Source: Acanthosepion esculentum (Eukaryota; Mollusca; Cephalopoda; Sepiida; Sepiidae). Taken from it: 64,000 bases of DNA. Positions 45,000 through 55,310 of the stretch are shown one piece after another. Numbering within the stretch: position 1 is the stretch's first letter; every line of letters starts with the position of its first letter. Where the stretch lies: contig OZ038492.1 of NCBI GenBank assembly GCA_964036315.1, positions 41,392,595 through 41,456,594 of the forward strand, read 5' to 3'. Under the pieces are notes generated by a model that ran no database searches, was not told where the DNA came from, and worked only from the letters and a program-made list of their open reading frames with translations. Position numbers and translations under genes: made by a program.

Positions 45000-45560
45000 A
45001 AAACTGGTTTCAGGATGACAGTAAATGAAGATTGACTTCACGTTCAAATTTTTGAACATGGCATAGAGTCAAATAACTGGGAGAGAGATAAGTTAGAAAA
45101 AAGAACATCACAGTAAATCTTATGGTAATCACCATCTCATTGAACAGTAAAAGGATGAGACCTAATTATCAATCTAGTCGTACGCTTTAATTAATCCGAC
45201 GAGTTACCAAGGAAGAGAGCTCATTAGAACACCTACCGTGAAAATATGTATAGAAAAGACAGAAGGAAGCCATATCGCGGCGGTACCAAAATGACAGACG
45301 TTGAGATGCCAACCCAGAAACTTTAATATTACAGAAGCTTTGAAGAAGATATATAGAAGGAACATCAGACCAGATATGACAGCAATACATGAACGAATGT
45401 TAGATTATAAATGTACAAGATGGATTCCAATGAGACTGGTGCTATACAGTAAACCAACCTTCTTAGCATCTGGCCTGAGAATTGATTCGATATAATGGCG
45501 CCTTTTCATATCAGTAGAAAAAGTAAGGCCATGAAGGCGGAATGAGTTGCTCTACTGGAC
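45000..45560 (-). mobile_element. jockey-like LINE 3' half (family 1)
   Basis: The minus frame 45390-45187 reads MYCCHIWSDVPSIYLLQSF, then ASFCLFYTYFHGRCSNELSS. Both motifs are typical of family 1. The frame is shorter than in the 20-kb copy, and the 3' end is poorly preserved. Confidence 0.8.
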
Positions 45561-45584
45561 GTTTGCGTCAGACATGTTGATGGA

Positions 45585-45970
45585 GGGTGAAAATGTTTGC
45601 TTGTATTGAAAATTAACTCCCCATTTTAAAATACTTATGATGTATTTATTAACTATAGTTTTTACAAGAAATGGATAAGAGAGGAAAGTGTTTAGCATGA
45701 GGTCTTATTTAAAATTCGATAAGAGCACTAGATTCCGCTACCGGCTTCTCGAGCAGTCCAGGAATCGTGTCAAGTAATTTCACTAGGAACTCTTGTGGTA
45801 TGGAAAACATAAATTCTTGTATTCGCCCTTCAAATTCGTCACAAGTAAATGTGCTCCTTTAACCAACCCCAAATACAAAAGTAACAGGGTGTCATGTCAG
45901 GACTACTGGCTGGTCAGTCATACATAAAATAGGGGCATACATTTCACTCTGTATTTTCGATTCTAATATT
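45585..45970 (-). mobile_element. mariner/Tc1-type transposon remnant (same family as 63175-63517)
   Basis: Shares TTTTACAAGAAATGGATA, AGTGTTTAGCATGAGGTCTT, GGAACTCTTGTGGTATGGAA and TTGTATTCGCCCTTCAA with the 63-kb element, in the same order. On the minus strand it encodes a decayed transposase C-terminus. The ends AGGGTGAAAATG and CATTTCACTCTG are diverged terminal repeats. It also keeps about 40 bp (45885-45925) absent from the other copy. Confidence 0.75.
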
Positions 45971-46193
45971 GTTCCATTTTTTTTATCTGAAGCAGCCCAT
46001 CCTAAGCATATTATGTGATTTAGGACATATCGTTTGCCTTCAATTTATTATTATTCATTTCTGCATTGATTTTCACATGAACAATTAATATTTTTATATT
46101 TTTGTTGTGTTTTTTTTATTAAATGCACTGGCGTTAAATAAAATTACAACATTCTCGTTCTGGGTTTCATTCTGCTTATTCAAAGCATTCGAA

Positions 46194-46437
46194 GACAATT
46201 AAATACCATAATGATAAAAATAAAAAGCTGAATTAAATTTAGTCACAGTGAACGTCAAAATTCCAATATTGAGCAGTTTTTGTATGTTGGTCTTGTGTCA
46301 GACTAGTGTAGATATGTATAGCTGGCCACTTGCATTCGAGAATACCCGTTTACTATCCCTATTGCAGACGCGTGTTCAGGCGCATTTGTGTTTATTCAAA
46401 ACCCACAGAGCCCACTTGTGGTTAATGTTAATGGACT
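46194..46437 (-). repeat. left arm of ~240-bp inverted duplication (SINE 3' end plus flank)
   Basis: The outer part, 46194-46320, is unique DNA. The inner part is the reversed tRNA-headed SINE 3' end (ATAGCTGGCCACTTGCATTC at 46319-46338). Both match 48770-49003 in inverted orientation; 17 bp within the SINE part are missing here. Confidence 0.85.
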
Positions 46438-46439
46438 GG

Positions 46440-46760
46440 GGGGGGGGGTCGACCCAAGCATTTTTTGAAAAGTGCCTGAAAACCATACCATGGGTTGACT
46501 CAAGACTTGTGAGTGAAATTGGGTAGACGGAACCCTTGGGAGCCGTCGATAGCTGTGCACGAAGTCACAAGTCCTCGTGCCCAATGGATGGAGCGTGCTG
46601 GCCTTGTTCAAATTGTTGATCACGCTCTTTCCCAGAACACGCTCTTTCCCAGAACACGCTCTTTCCCAGAACACGCTCTTTCCCAGAACACGCTCTTTCC
46701 CATAAACTGTAACGAACATCTGCTCAGCATAGTTGCAGTATCAGCCACAAGAATAACAAA
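46440..46760 (+). mobile_element. tRNA-headed SINE body with internal 17-bp expansion
   Basis: GAAAACCATACCATGGGTTG, AAATTGGGTAGACGGAACC, GTTCAAATTGTTGATCACGC, and then five copies of CACGCTCTTTCCCAGAA at 46621-46705. The tRNA-like head is missing. A run of about ten G lies at its start (46440-46448). Confidence 0.8.
46621..46705. repeat. 17-bp tandem repeat, five copies, inside a SINE
   Basis: Four identical copies of CACGCTCTTTCCCAGAA and a fifth with a changed end. The SINEs at 40.67 and 48.70 kb have a single copy, so the expansion is local. Confidence 0.97.
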
Positions 46761-46949
46761 AAATACAGTTGCTCGAGTTAAAATTAATGTTCTGGCAGAA
46801 TAGTGAGAGTAAGGGAGTGTTAATTCGATCTCCCAGTGACTTATCGTCTCAGACGCTTTCTCTTTTACAGAGTGCGATGAGTTAATTGCCGAAATATTAT
46901 ATTTTTAATTTCGCACATGCGCCTTGTTTGTTTTTTATTTTGTCGAATA

Positions 46950-47690
46950 AACAGTATAGTATGGTCAACTGGGCACTGTCTATGAGAAAAAGTGCACAAT
47001 GACGCAATTTACTCCGCCAGAAATTTGGAAAAGGCATGCTGTATTACTTGGCATTCGTACCGACAGCTCTATTACGAACATTTCAGAGTGTTTGTGGGGT
47101 CAATCTGAAGACAGTGCGGAGGACTTGGAACGAGTTGAAAGAGTCTAATGGTGATTACGAAGGTATTTGAAGTGATCACCTCCCTTCATCTTCCCACAGG
47201 GCCTCAGACACAACACGGAAACCTAGTGCTTTGATGACGTAGTGCTGCACTGGGTCAAGAGTGTGGCTGCTGGAAGACACTATGTCTGGAAACAGGACTC
47301 TGCCACACAAGCAGGAGAATCCAGTCCTGGCTGTCAGACAATTTCTGCGACCACATCAACCCTTACATCTGGCCACCTAACACCCCAGACTTCAATCCCC
47401 TTGATTATTAGGTGTGGGGTGCAGCTGAGCGAGAGACCAACACAACTCCTTATAACATCAAAGATGTACTAAAGTCAAGAATTAAACAAGAAACCAACTT
47501 AAACAAGGAACCCCTACCTCGAACAGTGTTGCAGGAGATTCCGAAGTCGACCGTGGTTGAAGTCAATGGCGATTTTATTAAATAAATTTACTCTTTCGTA
47601 TTTCAAGATATTTTTGTGTAATTTTGGTAAATATAACTTTTAAAATAAGATGTCAGTGTTATTTTCATTTTTGAGTAAATTAGGCGCAAC
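46950..47690 (+). mobile_element. mariner-like transposon, internally deleted
   Basis: Near 47020 the frame reads PPEIWKRHAVLLGIRTDSS, with NISECLGVNL in a shifted frame, an N-terminal helix-turn-helix. From about 47100 it jumps to sequence equivalent to GVITSDGDVMPPFIFPHG, then AAGRHYVWKQDSA (second catalytic Asp), WLSDNFCDHINPYIWPPN and TPDFNPLDY (third catalytic Asp), and ends NGDFIK at about 47584. The block carrying the first catalytic Asp is missing. Frameshifts and stops also interrupt it. The 57.6-kb copy has the same gap. The transposase is dead; the element could only move with help from a full-length relative. Confidence 0.85.
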
Positions 47691-48539
47691 ATATATATTA
47701 TTCTGCTCGTATTTTATTACGGTTCGATGGAATTAGCTAGGCTCCAAAAATGATGAAATTAGATGCCTTTGCAGGTGAATTTAATTTATTAGAAGGCGTA
47801 AGTGGATGATAAGCACGGATATTAACATCTTTTTCTCGGTTTATTTTTAGAAGTGATAATATTGAAGGTAAGACAATCCTCCTGAATTATATTAGGGTTG
47901 ACCTGAGTCTAGCATTGTGGGTGTTATTCTTGTAAAATTATCAAAGCCTGTGTTCAACCTGGCACGTAATAGTACTTATATCACGGTGCTGTTTATATCA
48001 GATCATCAAATACTGACAAAAGCTGTCACGTTGTTGAATTACATAGGTTACAACTCTGATTCGCCTGTGGACATTGTGGATGACATTTTGAACAGCGCCA
48101 TATACGTCTAGAACATTGTTCAAAACTATTTTGCTGTCATTTCTGCAACAAGAAGGGTATGTGCTTTTTTTCCTGAAAAATACTGCTTGCCATGCTACTT
48201 AAGGACTGCAGTGAACTTGAAGCTGAAAAGCCGTTCTTATTGTAACTTAGCTATATTACCTGTTTGTATATTCATGTGCAAATTAAAATAAATATTTAAG
48301 GTAATGTAATCGTATTTTCTGTCAAAGATTAATCACGAATAAGCATATATTCGACCTTGAACTAATCTTGCCATGGTAGCAGGAGCGTCCTGCTTTGAAA
48401 CCGAAAAACAAGTCACTATAAACTACCCCGAGTAACACAATAAGTTTGTAAGAATGAATGGCAGAATGGGGACAAAGAAGGATGGTAAAGTGTCAATATT
48501 TTATACCTACAAGGTAGAGGAACTTGTGGAGAGCTATCA
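47691..48539. other. unclassified
   Basis: A 64-codon frame at 47917-48111 shows no recognised domain. No known repeat seen. Confidence 0.4.
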
Positions 48540-48890
48540 TCATCCAAATCCCGTAGGGAAATAGCCAAAAGTGAGTAAAATTGGGTAGACGGAACCATTC
48601 GGGGTTCGTCGATAGCTGTGCTAGCACGAAGCCGCAAGTCATCGTGGTCGATGGATTGAGCGTGATGGCTTTGTTCAAATTGTTGATCACGCTAGATAAC
48701 ACGCTCTTTCCCAGAAAATGTAACTAAGGTCTACTCAGCATCGTTGTAGGATAAACCACAGATGGGTTCTGTGGGTGTTGAATAAACACAAATGCACCTG
48801 AACAAACGTCTGCAATACGGATCGGCTAGCCGCCCTAGTAGACGGGTATCCTCGAATACGAGTGGCCAGCTATACATATTTACATTAGTC
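48540..48890 (+). mobile_element. tRNA-headed SINE, 5' truncated
   Basis: GTAAAATTGGGTAGACGGAA, GTCGATAGCTGTGC, GATTGAGCGTGATGG, CGCTCTTTCCCAGAAAATG and GAATACGAGTGGCCAGCTAT. It matches 40.57-40.83 kb closely, and lacks the tRNA-like head. Confidence 0.8.
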
Positions 48891-49003
48891 TGAGACAAGA
48901 ATAGATATACAAAAAACGCTCAATATTGGAATTTCGACGTTCACTGTGACTAAATCTAATTCAGCTTTTTATTTCTATCATTATGGTATTTAATTGTCTC
49001 TAA
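48770..49003 (+). repeat. right arm of ~240-bp inverted duplication
   Basis: Covers the SINE 3' end plus about 125 bp of flank, ending ATTATGGTATTTAATTGTCTC. It is the inverted partner of 46194-46437. Confidence 0.85.
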
Positions 49004-49069
49004 CAGTATTAGTAGTAATTTAGTGAGGAAATGTCCCATGACATACTTTGGTGTGGCTTCAAAAAATCT

Positions 49070-49365
49070 TAATAGTCCATACGAACAAAATAGAAATCTT
49101 TTACGCAATAATACACATTAATAAATTTTGAGAAAAATATTACCAGCAATACATTTTTGAAAAAGAAAATGACCGGCAATACATTTCATTCTCGACAAAA
49201 CCCCTCTTTAAAAAATTACGTCAATGAAACCTGATCTACAAAATGATTTCTTACAAAGAATACATCTTCTATTCATAGAAACCTATTCTAAAAATCTTGT
49301 CAGCATTAAATAACCCATTGAAGTGTTGATATGCCGTAAAAAACTAAGCCAAACACACTAATAAG
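49070..49365 (+). mobile_element. SINE 3' half
   Basis: ATTACCAGCAATACATTTTT, GACCGGCAATACATTTC, TTAAATAACCCATTGAAGTG and TTGATATGCCGTAAAAAAC match the tails at 51.8-52.04 and 57.35-57.56 kb. Confidence 0.65.
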
Positions 49366-49443
49366 GAAATGTTGTTTGCAATAGGCCTGTCCATAATTTC
49401 GACTGAAAAAATATAGTTCTGAATAAAAGAAACTGAAATTTAT

Positions 49444-49570
49444 TAAGGTGAACATGTATTGAAAGAGATTCATGTCTGGGATCATTCAACATAATTCCTT
49501 TCCTCATCCTCAAGACTGGTCAGTACATTCAGATTGGTGACCTCTTGGAAATACCAGCTGCTCTAAGTTT
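49444..49570 (+). pseudogene. 5S rRNA-derived segment (SINE head)
   Basis: The 3' half is recognisable as 5S rRNA; the 5' half is only weakly similar. Confidence 0.65.
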
Positions 49571-49833
49571 GGATTTGCTGGTGGCGTGATGGATAATGGC
49601 TTGGCATTTTTAATCCAAATGTACAGTTCCAATTCCCGATGGGTTTGTTATATTCACTTACGCGTAAACACCGCTTCTCCCCCAGCTATGGGTTAATTAT
49701 TAAAACATGTATCACTAAAACATTATTAACACTAAAAAATATTCTTACAATCTAAAAATATTTCCTAGCTTTAAATAACCTGCAAACGGTTGAAGCTGTA
49801 GAAAACGAATAAACCAATCAATTTCCACACACA
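49444..49833 (+). mobile_element. SINE with diverged 5S rRNA-like head, plus strand
   Basis: The 5S head (49444-49570, best at 49511-49570: AAGACTGGTCAGTACATTC and CTTGGAAATACCAGCTGCT) is followed by the core (CAATTCCCGATGGGTTTG at 49627, CCAGCTATGGGTTAATTATT, ACATGTATCACTAAAAC) and the tail (TTAAATAACCTGCAAACGG, AACGAATAAACCAATCAA). This is the only plus-strand copy with the 5S head, and the order is clear. Confidence 0.8.
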
Positions 49834-49861
49834 ATTTCTAGCCGATATTTTCCCTTTTATG

Positions 49862-50425
49862 GAGGGTGTTCAAAATATGTACTCACTTTTTGACTTCCTT
49901 TAACTTCTTGAATTTCTTTTTCAAATCCAATGCACTCTAATAATGGCAAGAATAGGATTAAGTTTTGAAGAAAGAAAATTTGTCATGAAGTGCTACTAGA
50001 AACTGGAATCACGAAAACCTCAAAGAATTGCAAAGACAATTTAGAAGGCATTTTCACAGAGTTCCACCATCGTATCGCAATATTAATCACATCCAAAATA
50101 AGTTTGAAGCTGATGGAACTGTTCACGACATTCATAATCAACATTCAGAAAGACGACAGCTATCTACCAGCTGCGCAAAAGAACACTTGCCTTTAAACCG
50201 CCCTCCTTCGATTTCTAAATAAATCTGTACAAATCTGGACAAATGGTGGTTTGAATAATTATAACCTTTTTAATTAAATTTTATATTTAATTTAAACCGT
50301 TAATCTTCTTAATCAATGAGTCAATAAACCTTAATTTTTCTTAATTTTAGCCATTAGTGATTTGTGCAAGCCAATAAACACAGGATTTATTGACATTTAA
50401 AGAGTGAGTATATTTTTTACATAAA
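49862..50425 (+). mobile_element. mariner-like deletion derivative with HTH (DUF4817-type) domain
   Basis: The plus strand at about 49943-50160 reads MARIGLSFEERKFVMKCY, and after a frameshift RQFRRHFHRVPPSYRNINHI, then KFEADGTVHDIHNQHSERRQ. This is the N-terminal helix-turn-helix domain common in animal mariner-like transposases. The catalytic part is absent. GTGTTCAAAATATGTACTCA at 49866 and its inverse GAGTGAGTATATTTTTTAC at about 50402 are candidate terminal inverted repeats, enclosing about 560 bp. Confidence 0.7.
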
Positions 50426-51529
50426 CCATGTATATGTGAAATTCAATCCGTCGATAAAACTTATCTTGTTTAAAGAATTTCTTTTTCATAACGAAACATA
50501 AAAATTATTGAGAATTGGAATTTAAGAGATTGCCCGATCGATTATGCTATTATGAAAATAATTCATTCGATCGATATTTAAAATATAGAAAATATTTAAT
50601 TCCCCAACATGCAGCACCGGGTTTAAACTTGCTGAGGCGGCAAGCGATTTAAAGCGTAGTGGTATCTTGCTAAAAAATTATACGACAAACTAAAAGTCAG
50701 CTCTTGGCACCAAAGAAGATTCTGAAATGTTAATCCCCTAATCCCTAGTTTCTTTAATCTAAATAATATAACGTTAAAAATTAGGATGTTAATCTCTGAT
50801 ATAGCCAAGTATGATTAAATGTGTTAGCGTTATATTATCAAATGCAAAAAAAAGAATTTTCGACGATATTAATAAAATCTATTGATATTTTGGATACTGG
50901 TTCATTGATACTTCATTGGCTAAAATATTTGTTATGAGTTTGCCGGCAGATGACAGGAAGAAAGTAAACTCATTGAAAAAGCTTACAATCCTATCGGGAC
51001 CAGCGTCATCCAGTGTGCCTATAAAAATGCCAGAATTGTCGTAACATTGTTTATTGATTCGAACAGTGAATAGGTTTGAAGACTTTTTATTTTATTTAGG
51101 CGTTTTAAAAAAAGATAAAAATGCGAATGCGGTGTATCAAAAGATTCGTACAAATTTATGGATGATCGAATGTGTTAAAAGTGATTTGCAAGTCTCATGT
51201 CAGTGGTTTTTCGCTAAATGATGCTTTAGGGTTGGGCAGAACATTTGAAGTTAAAAGTGAGCAAAGGAAGGCATTATATGAGAATAATCAACACTGTTCA
51301 GCACAGGAGATAAACTAACATATCCAAGTTTTGTCGCAATTTTTACGATACTGATCTACCACAGTAGATAATAGTTTCAGTTCGAAATTCCTATGAGGTT
51401 ATTCCGATCAAGTGACACGTGTCGAAGGCTGGAGAACATAACATCTAAAATGGTGTTATAGCAACAAGGAGAAAGGCTTAATTCTGAATATAAATAGGTA
51501 CACTGTCATTTAAATTTACTAAAATGACG
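50426..51529. other. unclassified
   Basis: No gene or recognised repeat was seen. Confidence 0.4.
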
Positions 51530-52045
51530 GTAAAATGCATCCGTCAGCAAGGCCTGTGATCGGGAATTTAGAAGTTTTGAGGAACGTGGAACTACCGTTT
51601 AATTGGAGTACCCAAGTTCACCCTGAACTAGCGTAGTAGCGCCTGTTAGGGTCCCAACTATGGGAAATTACTGAATATCCAAACAAAAATCAAAACAATA
51701 GCAAAATATAAAAATAAATGTAAGTATAAAATAAATTACAATCAATATATTTTATAAAAAATGACGAAAAATACATTTTTATAGCAAAATATGCAACAAT
51801 AAAACTGTATAAAAAAGACATTTTATAGTAAAATTACCAGCAATACATTCTATTAAAAAATATCAAAAATACAGTTTTAATCTACTATATATCTGAAAAA
51901 CATATGTTTACCATGAAATTATAAAATTATGTACAAAACATCTGGCATAGAATTGTGTTCTAGATATTTAGATTTCAGCTTTAAATAACCCATGGATGCT
52001 AATATGCAGATAATGAAAATCAACCAAAGAAAACCAACCAAATTT
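51530..52045 (+). mobile_element. SINE, type with CACCCTGAAC head
   Basis: GAACGTGGAACTACCGTTTA, CAAGTTCACCCTGAACTAGC, GTCCCAACTATGGGAAATTA, several CCAGCAATACATT-like patches, CTTTAAATAACCCATGGATG and a tail AAAATCAACCAAAG with AAAACCAACCAAA. It parallels 57120-57565. Confidence 0.65.
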
Positions 52046-53639
52046 ACTGAAAGATTCCTTTATTTTATAATTTCTAAAAATGTGAAAACATGAGACGAGT
52101 TATGAAAAGTTTTCTTCTTGAAAAGTTACATTTTGTTGAACACTTATAGTATGGCAATATAGCAGATCTGAAAAATAAATGTTCATTAATTAGTTTCTAG
52201 ATTTGTATTTTTTGCCGAAATAATTGACTATCAAAATCTCATAATTTAATCCTTTGTCATGAGAGAAAAGGCGGTTTTGTCGCAAGTTCATAATCAACAT
52301 GGCCAGAAGCATGTTATAGAAAAGATCCATAATCATACATCAACATTGATTAAAATTACGGTGTATTTGCCCTTAAACAACGGGATAACGTTGTACTATG
52401 CACGCCAAACTGATAAAACCGAGAGAATTCCATTTTTAAGGGCTGTTTGTATGCTTAGTTTTTGCTTTATTCATGTACAAACGCTAAAATAATTATATTC
52501 TAACTTTTTAGATTATCAAAATATAGAAAATATTCAAATCAAGTCAGATTCCTAAATTTAGTATTTTACCAGCATGATACAATAGAGTCATGGATTCGTT
52601 GCATATTCTTGTCACCCGTTTTCCCTCTTTTCTCTTCGAGAATATGCATGCAGACATGGCCCTGTCTTTGGCCTGTTCTTTCAGATTTATTTACAGGCAA
52701 GTACTCTATGAATTGAGTGAATCCTTGTAATCTCATGAATCCTTGAGTTATCACTTCGACTCGAATCATGAATGAATGAGACCTGTAATTTTGGAAAAAA
52801 GTTTTAAATCTAAAATTAATAATATCCACTTATTTCCCATGAAATAACAAATGACGGTGGTTGCCATTTATAGAATAAGACAAATGTAAAATACAATATG
52901 ATTTCCTAACAACAATGTAGGTTTTTTTTACAACATATTTCGCAACGTTTTTGAAATCATGATTTGAGAAAAAATATGTCGAAAGATGTTTCAACATCCG
53001 CTATTTTAGTCCTTAGTAATTCAAAACGTTCGCTATGGATTCTGGAAACGAAAAAGAAAGAAATTAATATCTTTGCATGTCTTAAACTATGTTTTGGGTG
53101 GAGTACCATTTGGTGCGCACTTTCTAGGGCACCAATTATCCAGACGCCAAAATTCTGGTAATTTGAAGAGAAATTTTCCTAACATTTCAATAACTCTGAA
53201 AGAAAAATACAAAAATTAAAAATAAATGGGTCAACATAAAAAAATGTATTTTTCGTACTTAATTTAAATAAGATTTATTTAGAATTACTGACGACAGAAT
53301 GATATATAATTTGTAATTTATTAATTTTTATTTAACGGTTTTAAATTTAATTTTTCAATGAATAATATGGCACTTTTAGAGAAATTTTTAAGGAAAGTTA
53401 AATCTATTCATCAAATATATAAACTAAAGCATATACGATAAAAAGTTTAAATGATAGGCGCCTCGTCATGAGGGAATTGTTAATGAGCTTGATTAGTTGA
53501 ATATTAATACTGAGCAATGAGTATATTATTATCATCTCGGAGTTGTGTAATGATTAACAAGCCTGTCTGGTTGACCATTACTACTGAATAGTGAATTCGA
53601 TGTTCACTAATACGCTAACGTTAAATAGTCTTTTACTTC
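52046..53639. other. unclassified, AT-rich
   Basis: Short frames at 52259-52492, 52566-52829 and 52964-53161 lack recognisable domains. CTCATGAATCCTTGAGTTAT and TGAGTGAATCCTTGTAATC near 52715-52750 are a short direct repeat. Confidence 0.4.
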
Positions 53640-53990
53640 GTTATTGTGCCAAGTCACTTCAGAACCTGGGCGATCATGGCTCTTCACAACATGCCATAAT
53701 TTATAGCGCTAAGGAAATTTTACCCCCTTAATATAACTCCTACTTTCTGTTCTACTATCTATTAATACGAAATTGTTAGGTTGGTGTCTCGAGGTTTCGC
53801 TCTATTCTTCCCTTCTTCAATATCTCATGTGAGCGTCAAATTCTCCAAACCATCTTTCCTCATTATGTGACATAGACATTTCAAATTTTCTGTTCTTAGT
53901 CTACGTACACGTATCTTTTTTGTTCCTATTTTCTTTAAACGTTCTTAACATTATACTAAGATTGCTGGACAATCTCCACATATATAAAGA
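53640..53990 (-). mobile_element. RTE-type LINE 3' fragment
   Basis: On the minus strand at about 53880-53800 it reads CHIMRKDGLENLTLT, a stop, then DIEEGKNRAKPRDT. Towards 53640 there are traces of the C-terminal MIAQVLK codons. Confidence 0.75.
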
Positions 53991-53999
53991 GGAGACCTG

Positions 54000-54285
54000 A
54001 GGCAATAAAGCTGGGGTCGTTTTACAGAAGGATGTTGTGTATATCATGGATTGAACATGTGAGCAATGAGGAACTAGAAATCAGAAAGAGACATTTAAAA
54101 TTTTTGGGATACATAATGGGGGCTTGGAGAATACGATACGCACAGGTCATAACAAATGCAAGTGTAGTAGGAGAAACAGTGAGTAACCCTCGTACTAAGC
54201 CTGTGCAAATGGATAACAGCACAAACATAACAGAAGATTTTAAAGCGACAAACATTATTTAGAGGGAGAAAATACTGAAGTTGTG
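54000..54285 (+). mobile_element. RTE-type LINE 3' fragment
   Basis: The frame 54032-54262 reads RRMLCISWIEHVSNEELEI, then RKRHLKFLGYIMG. A small deletion removes the residues between NEE and KR found in other copies. Confidence 0.8.
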
Positions 54286-54289
54286 CGGT

Positions 54290-54660
54290 TTAACTGTGAA
54301 TACTGAACAATTTCCTCAGTGAGGAACAGGAGACTTGAGACAACGAAGACGAAAGGATACTGGACGGAAAATGTGAACAATAAGGATGTTTTAAGGAAAA
54401 TGGAAGCAAAATCACTTATACTTAGAATCAGTAAATAACAGTGGAAATTTCAAGGGCACATAATGAAGAAAGATAACTTGGAGAATTTGACACTCTCAAG
54501 ACATATTGAAGTCAAGTAGGACATGGAGAAATATTAAACTATCTAATAAGCTTGTGTAAACGAATGAGAGAACGGTGAATGAGAGGACTATTAAAAAGCC
54601 AAACATTATTAAAAGATATGAAGCGTCATCAACGTATCTTGTGTTGTAAAGAGTGTGCCC
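54290..54660 (+). mobile_element. RTE-type LINE 3' fragment
   Basis: About 54440-54515 reads WKFQGHIMKKDNLENLTLSR, followed by HIEVK. Upstream GNRRLETTKTKGYWTE-like text is in shifted frames. Confidence 0.7.
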
Positions 54661-54689
54661 CTAATAATAAACATCGGTAGGATCTCCAG

Positions 54690-55025
54690 CTCACATTTTA
54701 TATCAAAGTAATATCATTGCTCTTATATGGCAGTAAATGCTAGACAACTCGGTGAAATAAGAAGAAGAGTCTTGAAGCAACAAAAATATATTTTACAGAA
54801 GGACGCTGAAAATACTATGGACGGAACGTGTAGCCAACGGGAAAGTTTTAATAAAAGAGGAGCAAAAAAGGACAATTATACGTAGAACAACAACAAAAAA
54901 ATGCAGCTGAAATTTCTGAGACACATAACGAGGAAAGACTGTGTGGAAAACGTAACACTCACCGGACATACTGAAAGAAAAGAAACACAGCAAAATATCG
55001 AGCAATACGGTGGAGTAATAGATAG
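54690..55025 (+). mobile_element. RTE-type LINE 3' fragment
   Basis: Starts around LLYGS-KC (54720), then MQLKFLRHITRKDCVENVTL and TGHTERK from 54901. It ends where the SINE core at 55.03 kb begins. Confidence 0.75.
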
Positions 55026-55029
55026 GATT

Positions 55030-55310
55030 GAGGAATCAAAGAGCCGAGTTCGAATTCCATTCGAATCCATTACATTCACTTACGTGCTAATAGTCTTGGG
55101 AAAAGTATGAATCCTCTTCTTCCCCGCCCAGCTATAAGCAAATAGTAGGACAGACCGGGTTCTATAACCTTGGATGGCAACTGGTCTACCGCAGAAAGAA
55201 ATGGCAACCTACTGCCGGAAAAAAATCTGCCTCGTCAGTCATCTATCGAAAAAAACATGATCGCCAGGAGCGTGTATCACGCATGGCGCATGACTGAACT
55301 GAATGAACTA
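55030..55310 (+). mobile_element. SINE core with GGCAACCTACTGC extension
   Basis: GAGTTCGAATTCCATTCGAA, CCATTACATTCACTTACGTG, GGACAGACCGGGTTCTATAA, GCAACTGGTCTACCGCAG, GGCAACCTACTGCCGG and CGTGTATCACGCATGGCGCA. It matches 17.79-18.06 kb closely. Confidence 0.7.
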
